Positions 21,779 to 31,776 of a stretch of 38,415 bases of DNA are shown piece after piece. Source of the DNA: Bacteroidota bacterium (GTDB lineage: Bacteria > Bacteroidota > Bacteroidia > Chitinophagales > Chitinophagaceae); the NCBI GenBank assembly GCA_018268135.1, contig JAFDXD010000160.1, positions 1 through 38,415 of the forward strand. Reading direction: 5' to 3'. Position 1 is the stretch's first letter. Each line of letters starts with the position of its first letter. Under the pieces are notes generated by a model. That model was not told where the DNA came from and did not search any database. It saw only the letters and a program-made list of their open reading frames with translations. The position numbers were made by a program, and so were the translations under genes.

Positions 21779-22012
21779 ATGGAAAAAAAAGTGAAGGCAA
21801 AATTAGATAGAGAACAACAAGGGATAAAAAAGATCAAAGGGGTTGAAATGGAGTTAAGGGGAAGGATAAAAGGAAAAGACAGAACAAGTAAGAAGAAAGT
21901 GGTGTATGGAAAACAAGAGCAGGGGAATAGATTAAGTAGGATATCGTATGGGGAAGAATATATGATAACGAAATTTGGGGTATTAAATTTAAGAGTTAAA
22001 GTAGCAAGATAA
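21779..22012 (+). CDS. rps3: Ribosomal protein S3, C-terminal part (split gene)
   Basis: A 77-residue ORF between cox3 and rpl2 that reads as the S3 C-terminal domain: GVEMELRGRIKGKDRTSKKK, YGKQEQGNRLSRISYGEEYM, then TKFGVLNLRVKVAR. This matches the family pattern G..I...GR..G..R.......G......L...IDY....A.T..G..G.KVWI. ATG at 21779; an in-frame TAG lies 27 nt upstream, so it cannot be longer. Its partner is the N-terminal ORF at 17268-17777. Whether two polypeptides assemble in the ribosome is inference. Confidence 0.78.
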   Translation: MEKKVKAKLDREQQGIKKIKGVEMELRGRIKGKDRTSKKKVVYGKQEQGNRLSRISYGEEYMITKFGVLNLRVKVAR

Positions 22013-22021
22013 AAATAAAAA

Positions 22022-22660
22022 ATGAAAGAAGGATTAAGAAAAACAGGAGGTAGAAACAATAGAGGTAGAATTACAATAAGATTTAGAGGAGGGGGACATA
22101 AAAGAAATTATAGAATATTAGAGAAAGAAGAAACGACAGGATTAATAACATCGATAGAATATTCACCAAATCGAACGGCATATATAGGGAAATGTGAAGT
22201 ATATGGGGGGAAAGAGGTGTATAAGATAATAGGGGAACAGGAGATAGGAACGAAGTTAGAAGTGAAGAAATTAAAAGATGTGAAAGTGGGAGGAATGGTG
22301 TATGGGGTGGCAGAAAGACCAGGTCAAAGAGGAAAGATAGGACGAGCGTCGGGGGTAAAATGTATAGTGATAAAACAAGAAGAAAAAACGACTGTAATAA
22401 GATTACCATCGAAAGAATTGAAAACGTTAAATAATGAATGTACATGTACATTAGGAGAAGTTAAAATCAATGAAAGAATTAGAAGAGCAAAAGCGGGAAC
22501 AACGAGACGATTAGGTATAAGACCTAAAGTAAGAGGAACAGCAATGAATGCAGTAGATCATCCAAATGGGGGAAAAACAGGAGGGGGACAGTCAAGAACA
22601 AAATGGGGACAATTAGCGAAATGAATACCGACAAGATCTGAAAGAAAGATAAGACATTAG
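22022..22660 (+). CDS. rpl2: Ribosomal protein L2 (uL2)
   Basis: Large-subunit protein needed for peptidyl transferase function. 212 residues, lacking the bacterial N-terminal extension, as in several mitochondria. Blocks: LRKTGGRNNRGRITIRFRGGGHKRNYRI, IEYSPNRTAYIGKCEV, ERPGQRGKIGRASGVKC, IRLPSKELKTLN, then the catalytic-region GTAMNAVDHPNGGKTGGGQ with the conserved His. The C-terminus continues through a UGA Trp at 22622 to TAG 22658-22660. Confidence 0.95.
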
Positions 22661-22670
22661 AAAATTAAAA

Positions 22671-22741
22671 ATGTTTGTAACATAAAGGTAGTGTGCAAGT
22701 CTTCGAAACTTAGGGTAGGGGTTCGATTCCCTTCAGACATA
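22671..22741 (+). tRNA. trnR(UCG): tRNA-Arg (UCG)
   Basis: Anticodon loop CTTCGAA; acceptor ATGTTTG pairs CAGACAT; T-arm GGTTCGATTCC. nad6 follows after 1 nt. Confidence 0.92.
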
Positions 22742-22742
22742 G

Positions 22743-23249
22743 ATGTTAATAGTATTTGGTAGTTTAGCAGTGGTTTCGGGGTATATGGTAATAACAGATA
22801 AAAATCCAATCCATTCTGTATTTTATTTAGTGCTTACGTTTGTAAATACTGCAATAATATTGATAAATTGAGGGATAGATTATTTAGGGTTATTAATAGT
22901 GATAGTGTATGTAGGGGCGATAGCGATATTATTTTTATTTGTAATAATGATGTTAAATGTTAAAAAAGAAGAAACAAATTTAATAAGATATGTACCGATA
23001 GGAATAATAGTAAGTTTAGTATTAATAGCAGAAGTATGAAAAAGCTACCCACAAAGAATTACAATGATAGATTCGGAAGAAGTGGGGATAAATGGTGGAA
23101 TGAGTAATATAGAAAATCTAAGTGAAGTAATGTATGATATGGAAATTATTACTTATGGAAGTATGATTTTACTAGTTGCAATGATAGGGGCAATTATATT
23201 AACATTGAGTCATACAGAAGGAGTAAAAAGACAAGATTTATTTAAATAG
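22743..23249 (+). CDS. nad6: NADH dehydrogenase subunit 6
   Basis: Complex I membrane subunit. 168 residues with five predicted helices. The conserved third-helix block YLGLLIVIVYVGAIAILFLFVIMML is present, preceded by NPIHSVFYLVLTFVNTA. The last helix carries LLVAMIGAIILTLS. ATG 22743, TAG at 23247-23249; nad2 follows after 26 nt. Confidence 0.95.
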
Positions 23250-23275
23250 GTAGTAGAAAGAAGAAAGAAGAGAAA

Positions 23276-24490
23276 ATGACAATTCAATTAATGTTAATTG
23301 GAACTATATTAGTTCTTATATCAAGTCTATATATGAAATACATAAGAGAATTAAGTATATTAGTATATAGTATAGCATTATTACAAGATAACACGATAGT
23401 AAATCAAGTTATATTAGTAAGTGCGATATGTGTGAGTTTAATAGGGGAATTAGATAAAGAAACGGTAGTATTATATATGATTGGGGTAGTAGGGCTATTA
23501 GTGGTAGTAGCGGCGGAAGAATATTTATTAATATATATAGGAATAGAATTATCAGGATTGGCATTTTATATCTTAGCTGGAAGGGAAAGAGAAGGTATGA
23601 AAAGTACAGAGGCTGGAGTGAAATATTTTGTATTAGGGGCGTTAGGATCAGGGTTGATGTTATTAGGGATGACATTAAACTATGCACAAACAGGAACAAC
23701 GAATATAATGATAGAAAATAGAATGTGAGAAAATGAAACATTAATATTAGTTGGTTTATTCTTTAAAATCGGTGCAGCTCCATTCCATATGTGAGTTCCT
23801 GATGTTTACGAAGGTGCTTCTACTAAAATTACTGCGTATTTTGCGATAGTACCGAAGTTAGCGTATTTAGTGATAATAATGCATTTAGGAAGTGGAATAG
23901 AACAGATGATAATAGGGGTGATAAGTATAGTGGTAGGAAGTATAGGGGCGATAAATCAGACAAGTATAAAAAGAATGTTAGCATATAGTGCGATAGGACA
24001 TGTAGGATTTATGTTATTAGGTTTAGGAATGAATACAGAAGACAGTATACAAGCAGTAATGACATATTATATAATCTATGTGATAATGACATTAATGACA
24101 TTTACAATTATTGTATCATTAGGAGTAGAGAAGATAGTAGAGTTAAGAGGATTATCAAGAAGAAATGGGGTGATAGGGATGACATTAGGATTAGGGATGA
24201 TGTCAATAGCAGGAGTACCACCATTAGCGGGATTTATGAGTAAATATTTAGTAATACAGAGTGTTATAGAAGAAGGAAGAATAGAATGAGGGTTAGTTGC
24301 GATACTAATGTCAGTAATATCAAGTTTCTATTATGTAAGATTAATACAGTACATGTATTTTGAAGATAAAGCAGAAATAGGAGTAGTATTACCAAAAATA
24401 AGTACGACAACGGCGTATGTATTAGGAATAACGATGTATTTAATATTAACATTACTATTTTATCCAAGTGTAATATTTGATTTATTTTAA
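23276..24490 (+). CDS. nad2: NADH dehydrogenase subunit 2
   Basis: Antiporter-like complex I subunit. 404 residues. Recognised by LLIYIGIELSGLAFYILAG, EAGVKYFVLGALGSGLMLLG, KIGAAPFHMWVPDVYEGAST, NQTSIKRMLAYSAIGHVGFMLLG and MSIAGVPPLAGFMSKYLV. The pump Lys and the Glu/Lys pair of helix 5-7 are present. Trp codons are UGA. Intronless. Short N-terminus relative to bacterial NuoN, normal for opisthokont-like mtDNA. Confidence 0.96.
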
Positions 24491-24560
24491 TTAGAGGATA
24501 ATATTTAGAAATAAGAGAATGAGAAAAGGCGGATAGGAAAAAGGGGAGTAAGTAAAGAAA

Positions 24561-24646
24561 AGTGGGATGACAGAGTGGTCGAATGTGACTGTCTTGAAAA
24601 CAGTTATGGTTAATAGCCATCGTGGGTTCGAACCCCACTCTCACTA
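24561..24646 (+). tRNA. trnS(UGA): tRNA-Ser (UGA)
   Basis: Anticodon loop CTTGAAA on ACTGT/ACAGT stem, long variable arm, acceptor AGTGGGA pairs TCTCACT, discriminator A. Confidence 0.94.
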
Positions 24647-24697
24647 AAGAGGATAGGGGACCAAGGGATTCGTGCATGAGGGAAGATTGATAAAGAA

Positions 24698-24770
24698 GGG
24701 GTGTTAGTTCAGTTGGTAGAATACTTCACTTGCACTGAGGGGGTCAAGAGATCGAAACTCTTACACTCCA
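24698..24770 (+). tRNA. trnA: tRNA-Ala (UGC)
   Basis: Anticodon loop CTTGCAC on CTTCA/TGAGG stem; acceptor GGGGTGT pairs ACACTCC; discriminator A. Confidence 0.92.
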
Positions 24771-24780
24771 AAAAGAAGTA

Positions 24781-24853
24781 TCTTTAGAAGCAGAACGGTT
24801 CATGCGACCGACTGTTAATCGGTAAGAAGAAGGTTCAATTCCTTCCTGGAGAG
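24781..24853 (+). tRNA. trnN: tRNA-Asn (GUU)
   Basis: Anticodon loop CTGTTAA on a CCGA/TCGG stem; acceptor TCTTTAG pairs CTGGAGA with two G-U pairs; T-arm GAAGGTTCAATTCCTTC. The rns 5' region follows directly. Confidence 0.92.
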
Positions 24854-24889
24854 GGGGTAGAAAAGGAAGAGAGAAGATGGTCAAAAGGG

Positions 24890-26012
24890 TAAAACTGGAT
24901 GATTAAGATAGCGTTTGATATTGGCGCAGGGAGTATGCTAGCGATAGGGACCAACACATGCAAGTTGAAAAGCGAACGGGTGAGTAATGCTATGATACAG
25001 ACCAGAAGAATGGTCATAGTCTGATTAGTTAGTTGGTGAGATAAAAGCTGCACCAAGACGAAGATCAGTAGCCGGTATGAAAGTATGAGCGGCCACACTA
25101 ACACTGAAACACGGGTTAGACCCAAACGAGGGGCAGCAGTGGAGAATATTGTGCAATGGACGAAAGTCTGACACAGCAATATCGCAGATTAATAAGATAA
25201 TGACTAAAAAATCAATTAGGGCTGTCTAAAGAACGTGCCAGCAGACGCGGTAATACGTAAAGCTCGAGTATATCCCGTCATGACTTGGGGTGTAAAGAAT
25301 ATGTAGGTGGCTGATAAAAAGGCTAGAGTAGGAGTAAGGATCATGGAAAAACTAGTTGAGCGGCGGAATGCAAAGAGATTAGGGGTAAGGCCAAAGGCGA
25401 AGGCAATGATCAAAAAACAACTGACGCTGAGATATGAAGGTCTGGGGAGTAAAGAGGCTTAGATATCCTTGTAATCCAGACAGTAAACGATGTATATTAG
25501 ATGAAAAGTCAAAGAGAAACTCGAAAATATACCACCTGAGAACTACGATCGCAAGATTAAAATTCAAAATAATTGGCGGTTCAGTGAAAAGCCGGAGGAG
25601 CATGTGATTTAATTCGATAACACACGATAAACCTTACCTAGCCTAGAAGAGTTAAAACTTCAGATACTGCATGGTCGCCGTAAGTTCGTATATAAAATAT
25701 CGAGCAAAATCCTAGTAAATAGGAGGACGTCAGACAATATGGTTCAAATGGTTAGGGCTATACATGTGCTACAGTGGATAAGAAAAAAGGAAGCGACTCT
25801 GAAAGGAAAAGCAAAGAGAAACTTATTCAAAGAACGGAGATAATTTTGGAATAGATTATTGAAGGAGGATTCGGTAGTAATCATAGAGTAGAGAGCTATG
25901 GTGAATTATAACACACTGTTCGTACAAACCGCCCGTCAAAAGCGTTCAGTCGTAACAGATCAGACGCTTTAAGTCGTAACATGGTGACGGTACGGGAACG
26001 TGTCGTCGGATA
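24890..26012 (+). rRNA. rns: Small subunit ribosomal RNA
   Basis: About 1.12 kb. Landmarks in order: 5' block GCGTTTGATATTGG (about 24919) followed by ACACATGCAAGTTGAAAAGCG; 530 loop GTGCCAGCAGACGCGGTAAT at 25235; TTAGATATCC with AGTAAACGATG near 25460; GTACAAACCGCCCGTC near 25922; and AAGTCGTAAC at 25971. The 3' end near 26010 (ACGGGAACGTGTCGTCGGA) touches trnG. Helix 44 is cut to about 33 nt between 25938 and 25970. Exact ends are approximate. No anti-Shine-Dalgarno CCTCC is seen at the 3' end. Confidence 0.93.
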
Positions 26013-26014
26013 GA

Positions 26015-26086
26015 ATGTGTATAAGTTAAAAAGTAAACTTCCAGCCTTCCAAGTTGGTAAAAGGGGTGCAATTCCCCTTACGCATA
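26015..26086 (+). tRNA. trnG: tRNA-Gly (UCC)
   Basis: Sits in the gap between rns and rnl. Anticodon loop CTTCCAA on CCAGC/GTTGG stem; acceptor ATGTGTA pairs TACGCAT; T-loop begins TGCAAT instead of TTC. Confidence 0.88.
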
Positions 26087-27561
26087 AAATTTAGTCAAAA
26101 AGAGTTTGTGATGGACAGCTAGGGTATTTGGAACGGACGTAAACGATAACGAAAGGCCTACATGAGAGAAGAAGACTGTAGGATATCCGAAGAGGAAACT
26201 CGAAAAAAGGAAGACTCTGTGAACTGAAGCATCTAAGTAACAGAAGGAAAAGAAATCAAGAGAGATCTCAGTAGTAGTGGCGAGCGAACCTGAGTTAGTC
26301 ATAATATCCATTCGAAGAGTAAGAAGAAGACCAAAGAGGGTAAACGAGTCCCGTAAGAAGAAAACGAAGGAGAATAAGAGTAGAACAGTGAAAAACGGTT
26401 TGAAGATAGGGGAACCAAACCTCTAAGACTAAATACGAAGAATACACCGATAGTGAAGAAGTAACGTGAGTGAAAGTTGAAAAGAAATGCAAAGCAAAGT
26501 GAAATAGAAATCAAAAATCACAAATATCAAAGCAGTCTGAGAATTAAAAGACGTACCTTTTGTATAATGGAATTGCAAGTAATTATAACCAATAGGAGAA
26601 GTGAGAACGAAAGAGATTGATTATAATTGGACCCGAAACCGAGTGATCTATCCATGAGCAGTTTGAAAGTAAATTAAAAACTTACCGAAGGAACGAACCC
26701 GTGATTGTTGCAAGAATCTGGGATGACTTGTGGATAGGGGTGAAATGCCAATCGAACTCGGAGATAGCTGGTTTTCTGCGAAAGCTATAAAGGTAGCGCA
26801 TTCTACAGTAAGTTAAGATTTGTAAGGCACTAGAATATCTCCATTAGGAGATAAAAACCCAAGAATAGATTAACTAATAAAGTAGAATAGACAGACTTAG
26901 GGCGATAAGGTCATAGGTCGAGAGGGAAAAAACCCAGAATCAATGTTAAGGTCATTAATGATATCTCAGTGTGAAAGGTAAGTCGACTAGAAAGACACCA
27001 AAAAAGTAGGCTTGGAAACAGCCAACAAAAAAAGAACACGTAACAGTGACATTTGGAAAAAAGTAAAGGCGCCAATAATGTAGGTGGCTAAGATATCAAC
27101 CGAAACAAGATGTAAAAAACGGTAGCAGAACGTTTCATATAAAATTGAAAGTGACAATGCAAGTATGAGTAACTAATATTGAAAACAAACAATAGCCGAA
27201 AATTCAAGGTAAGTATAAAACAGTCTCTAAGCTGTACCCGAAAGGGAAAGGTGATGAGGAAACGAGAAAAGGATTAACTCAGGAAAAACCTCGTATTAAT
27301 AACTGTATCAATCTAACACAAGTGAATAGGTAGAGTATACCAAGGCTAAGGAAGAAGTATCCTTAAGGAACTCGGCAAAATGTCTTATCTTTAGGGTAAG
27401 ACCTGCAAAGGACATAAAATCGGGAGCGTCGGCTGTTTACTAAAAACATAGCTTTTAGCCAACACGAAAGTGGAAGTAATAGAAGCGACCCCTGCCCAAT
27501 GGTTGAATCAGAAAATGAGGAATGAAAGTTTCAAGTATAAAGACAACTAAATGGCCGCAGT

Positions 27562-27817
27562 AAAAAGTCAGAATTGCTGCGTAATCTCACTATATGCTGG
27601 AAACTCCTTAGAGCTTTTAATACAGAGTGAAAACTATGTGAAAATTTAAAAGATTGGACAATCAGCAGGTAACCAAAAATTTATCCTCCTCAAAAGGGGA
27701 GTTTCGTAAAATTGAGTAGGAACCTCAGAGACTATACGTGGGATAACTAACACAGGAAAAAAATTTAGTTAGTTAAAGATATAGTCCACACCCTAGTGAA
27801 AACTAGTGTATTTTAAG
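27562..27817 (+). mobile_element. ORF-less group I intron in rnl helix 69 (after E. coli U1911)
   Basis: A 256-nt group I intron without an ORF. The 5' exon ends CGCAGT; the intron holds GCTGCG at 27576-27581, which pairs with it and gives the expected U-G wobble at the splice site (P1). Q-like box GGACAATCAGCAGGTAACC about 27657-27675, R box CCTCAGAGACTATACG 27723-27738, S box AAGATATAGTCC 27776-27787. It ends in G. Splicing restores helix 69 (CGCAGT..ACTGTG). My alignment puts the site between U1911 and A1912. Confidence 0.9.
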
Positions 27818-28359
27818 AACTCTGACTGTGATAATGTAGCGCAATCAATAGTCAATTAATTGTTGACAAGTATGAATGGGGTAACGAACGCTCCACTGTC
27901 TCAAGGATATATCTAGTGAAATTGGAATCGTAGTGAAGATACTATGAAAAGCACATTAAGGGACAAGAAGACCCTAGCAGCTTAACTGAAACTATAAGTA
28001 GAATTAAGATCAATCAAAGAGTAGAAAAGTGGAGTCTCTAAAGAGAAAAGTGAAAGACCAAGATTTGAGAGATCAAGAAACTAAGAAAAGTCGTAATGAA
28101 GAACGAAAACTTATAGGAGACAGTTTGGTTGGGGCGATAGCCTTTTAAAAAGTAACAAAGGCTTACATAAGGTATACAAAGAAGTGTAATAGCAGAAGTA
28201 TGCTTGACTGGACGATAGATACATCAACCAGGGACGAAAGTCGGTTATAGTGACCAGCTAGAAGGAAATGGAAAAGCTAGCAATCAAAAGGGAAGTTACG
28301 CTAGGGATAACAGGCTAATAACGGGTTAGGGTCCTAACCGACCTCGTAGATTGGCACCT

Positions 28360-29309
28360 CATCAAGGGGCGTATTATTCGAGAGAGTAATATTGAATTGG
28401 CTGTATGCTGGAACATCCGGTGTATCCTTCGTTGCTAATAAAAAGAAACAATACGAAGGTGCGGACAATCAGCAGGGAAGCTTTCTAATAAGAATAGCCC
28501 CTCAACGACTACACGCCGACAACTAAAATAGTTGATGATATAGTCTGATCTGCTATGCGAATAGTAGTTTTATTGAAAAAATAAAAGTCAAGAAGAATTA
28601 AAAAAACAAGTACATTAAACAATGATTAAAGAAAATAAGAAAATTAGAGGTGTTCTAAATACGGAAAGAAATCATGTAATTTATAAGAATAACGAAGATA
28701 TTTTGATCGGTACATTATTGGGAGATGGTTCATTACAAACATACAGTGATGGAAAAACATGACGATTAAGGTATTTACAAAAAGATGAGCAATATTTAAG
28801 ACATTTGTATAAATTATGAGAAGAGTTTACAGAAACAGGACCTAAATACATAGAGGATAAGGAAGGAAATGGGAAATGGTACTTTAATACAAAGGTATAT
28901 TCAGGATTTTTAGAGATAGCACATAAATTTTATAAGAAGAATGAGAAAGGTGTGTGAGTAAAAGTTGTACCAGAGGATATAAATTTAACACCAAGAGCAT
29001 TGGCTTATTGGTATATGGGTAATGGTTCAAAAAAAGAAAATGCACGAGCTTATATATTATGTACGGATAGCTTTACCAAAGAGGGGTTAGATATTTTGAG
29101 GAAAGAGCTAAATGAAAATTGGGGAATAATGGTAAACTATCATAGAACAGAAAAAGGTAATATGCGATTATATATACCAACGAAGTACAGTCTAAAATTT
29201 GAAGATCTGATAAGGGAGTACCTGGTAGAGAGTATGAAGACAAAGATTCATTGTGAAAGTGGAAAGTAGAATAGAGATTCCAATACGAGAATTCTTGATA
29301 ACAAAAATG
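28360..29309 (+). mobile_element. Group I intron in rnl (L2500 site)
   Basis: Separates GGCACCT from CGATGTTGATTCATC, i.e. after E. coli U2500 in the peptidyl transferase centre, a well-known intron site. Core precedes the ORF: GGACAATCAGCAGGGAAG at 28463-28480, R box CCTCAACGACTACACG at 28500-28515 (CAACGACT instead of CAGAGACT), S box GATATAGTCTG about 28537-28547. Confidence 0.92.
28622..29269 (+). CDS. LAGLIDADG_2-type endonuclease in the rnl L2500 intron
   Basis: 215 residues, ATG 28622 to TAG 29267-29269. It is a different family from the cox1 intron proteins: motif 1 is ILIGTLLGDGSL (about 28700) and motif 2 is ALAYWYMGNGSKK (about 28996-29034). The usual second motif is YWYMDDG; here Asp-Asp is Gly-Asn, so the second catalytic acid is lost. 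Such a protein would be expected to cut poorly, nick one strand, or act only as a maturase. The ORF lies in the 3' part of the intron, outside the core. Confidence 0.88.
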
Positions 29310-29764
29310 CGATGTTGATTCATCCCATCCTGGAGGTGTATAAGCTTCCAAGGGTTATTCTGTTCGAATATTAAAGGGGTACGTGAATTGAGTTTAGAGC
29401 GTCGTGAGACAGCTCGGCTTATATCTTTAATGTGAGAGATACAAGATTAATGGTTTAAATAGTACGCGAGGACCTTTAAGCCCATACCAATGGTATATCT
29501 GTTGTAATGTAAAAAGCATAGCAGAGTAGCTAAGTATGAATTGATAAGTGTTGAAAGCATATCAAACACGAAGTGAAAGAAAGAAAGTATCAATAAGAGC
29601 GACTAAAGATAATGGTCATAGGTCATAAGTGATAAGCTAAATGATACTAAATAAGCTCGAAGACTAAGTGAAAACATAAAATAAAAAGAAAAGGCAAAAT
29701 GTAATAGTTATCCGCAGAGATAACTTTAAATTCCATTCGTATTCAATTTGCTATCTGCATGTCC

Positions 29765-31669
29765 CTATCTTTCATACCATACCACTATTAGTACATTATA
29801 GATTGCTCTCCCTATATCTAATAACTTTTCATCATTCTTTATTGTGAATTCACTCGGTAGTCTTACTATACTCTTCTTAGTTTTAGATGGTTCTAGATCT
29901 ACATATTTTCCTTTTATATCTTCACTAATATTAAACTTAAGTTGAATTTGTTGTAGTTGTTGAGTATGAAAATCAGTAAGAAAATTAGAGCAGTAAAGAG
30001 AAGCAAATTGTTCTCTAATCATATAATGTAAATCTGGAACATTCTTTAATGTTGTTCCAAAACAATCATGTATAACAACAAGCTGAGAATGAGTTTTATA
30101 TCATTCAGTAGTTACCATAGTTAAGTGAGAAGCATCAAGAGAGTGAATAAGATTAGGGGCTAAAGAATTAACTTGTTTTCTAGAGGAAATTTTAGTATCT
30201 CTTTTAACACCTTTAATTGCTATTTTTACACCATCTAATATAACTCTGCCATATGTATAAGGTAGTAAGTCGGCAGCTGATGCCATTACTTCAATTCCAG
30301 CCGGTGTCTTTCATACTAAAGGTGTGTCTAATTTAGCTGATACAAGTGCTCAGCTTTTTAGAAACTTCATGAATACAGATAAATTCTGTAATACATTACC
30401 TTCATTAGTTGAATCGTATACAAATCTAGATATTACAATAATATCAGATACATCAAGAATAATATTATTTCTTTCATAAGTATCTTTAGAAATTCTTTTA
30501 AATTTAGATAGTATGTTCTGATGTGTAGTTAGTAGGGTTGCATTATAAGCTTTAGTCATAATAGGAATTTTTAATAAATCTCTATTAATATTACACTGCA
30601 GTAGTTTTTCTCAATTAGGTGTTAAAATATATTCTCTACAATTTTGAGCTACTATTTCATATAAGTCATAAGGTCTATCTGAAGGAGTTGCAGCAGTCAG
30701 GTTAACATACTTTGCTAAAGTTTAATCTTTTATTAAGGCAGCAATATGTTGTAAACCACTGCACGTTGAATCATATCTAAAGATAATCCTTGTTATAAAA
30801 GGTTTAGATTTATCCCTTTTCATGTATCGACAGTACTCTAGTTTTCATGCTTTAAATAATAACGGAGATTTAGCTTTATATCAATACTCATCATTATCAT
30901 TAGTTCAATCAAAAATTGAATTTAAGTTATTAACATAGTATATATCCATTGAAGCTCATGACATCTTTAAACCACTGTCGTCTACACCTCCTGTATACAA
31001 CATAACTCCATATCTAAAGTAATCACCTTCATTTACAGGATCAAATACTGACCCTTCATGAAATAATAATAATGATTTAGCTAACTCTCCAGCTTGATAA
31101 TGTAAATATTTATTACCACAGTAAATTCTACCTCTAAAATCATAGAATACAGGTATATGAAAATAATCTATACTAGAATAGACTGTAGCTAACAATAAAG
31201 TATATAAAGCTGAAAAAGTAAGAGATCTCTGAGATTGGTATTCATTTTTAACTATACGAGAGGAATTCATAACATCAAGTAAACTATCATCAGGAACATT
31301 ATTAGTTTTCTTATGAGTATAATAATCTTTAACTGATGATCTATAGTCATTTAGAGCTATTTTACGCTGATTATGGCTAACAGAACTTAACATAAGGATA
31401 TTATCAATAATAGTAGTATCATTAAGAGAAAGCTGATGAAGGATAAAAGAAAGCATTTCAAAATTTATAAGATAACTATCAGATAGTAGGTTTTGTGCAT
31501 TAATTAAAAGTTGATTATTTTTATTTAATTTAGTTCGATGAATATTAGTGTAAGAATCATGCACAATTTGATAATCATCAGGGTATTCAGATAAAATAAA
31601 AGGTAAGTCATCAGCATTTTTAGAGATGAAGTCATCAAGATTTTGATCTGATCAACACAAACATACACA
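29765..31669 (-). pseudogene. rpo: Phage-type (plasmid) RNA polymerase, interrupted
   Basis: Single-subunit T7-like RNA polymerase of the kind encoded by mitochondrial linear plasmids. With UGA as Trp, one frame runs the whole length except for one TAA at 30722-30724. Motifs in order: FYDFRGRIYCGNKYLHYQ (catalytic Asp region), DSTCSGLQHIAALIKD (just before the TAA), KIPIMTKAYNATL, WKTPAGIEV, APNLIHSLDASHL and VIHDCFGTTL (second catalytic Asp). The N-terminal third is missing: the frame is closed by a TAG at 31670-31672 and shows no clear start. About 635 codons remain. The nonsense codon suggests a relic unless it is an assembly error. Opposite strand to neighbouring genes. Confidence 0.88.
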
Positions 31670-31776
31670 CTACAACAGCATTTTAAGCAGCATACTATTA
31701 CATTGTAGGATAGTCATGGTTGGACTGCCTTGTAGTTTTTAAGAAATGGGCGTTACCACGACTTCTCCCAAATTAA
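31670..31776. other. Junction between the two polymerase relics
   Basis: About 107 nt between the truncated 5' ends of the divergent polymerase pseudogenes. Stops in the frames of both genes lie at its edges. No coding or structural feature recognised; it probably marks a deletion or recombination point. Confidence 0.5.

Larger units (their letters stand above)
26090..29690 (+). rRNA. rnl: Large subunit ribosomal RNA (two group I introns)
   Basis: Exons about 26090-27561, 27818-28359 and 29310-29690. The 5' end matches the TGGATGCC-ATCAGAGGC region (GTGATGGACAGCTAGGG). The GTPase-centre region is seen near 27010-27050, AGGGATAACAGGCTAAT (peptidyl transferase) near 28302, GGCACCT/CGATGTTGATTCATCCCATCCTGG across intron 2, CGTCGTGAGACAG near 29400, and the sarcin-ricin loop at 29461-29474. 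That loop reads AGTACGCGAGGACC, with C where nearly all rRNAs have A (E. coli A2660). The 3' end is estimated from the TGATACTAAATAAGCTCG block near 29660. Confidence 0.93.

Noticed and set aside
21779-22012. ORF before rpl2 as rps19
   Set aside because: The position suggests rps19, but the sequence lacks the S19 RS-WK-P start and the G-K-LGEF ending; it matches the S3 C-terminal domain.
24854-24889. Bacterial rRNA operon
   Set aside because: The rRNAs are reduced, carry group I introns and are surrounded by UGA-Trp mitochondrial genes; this is organellar DNA.
29691-29764. Inverted repeat flanking the RNA polymerase relic
   Set aside because: A short GTTATCCGCAGAGATAAC hairpin is present at about 29706, but I found no matching copy on the far side of the DNA polymerase, so it cannot be called a plasmid terminus.
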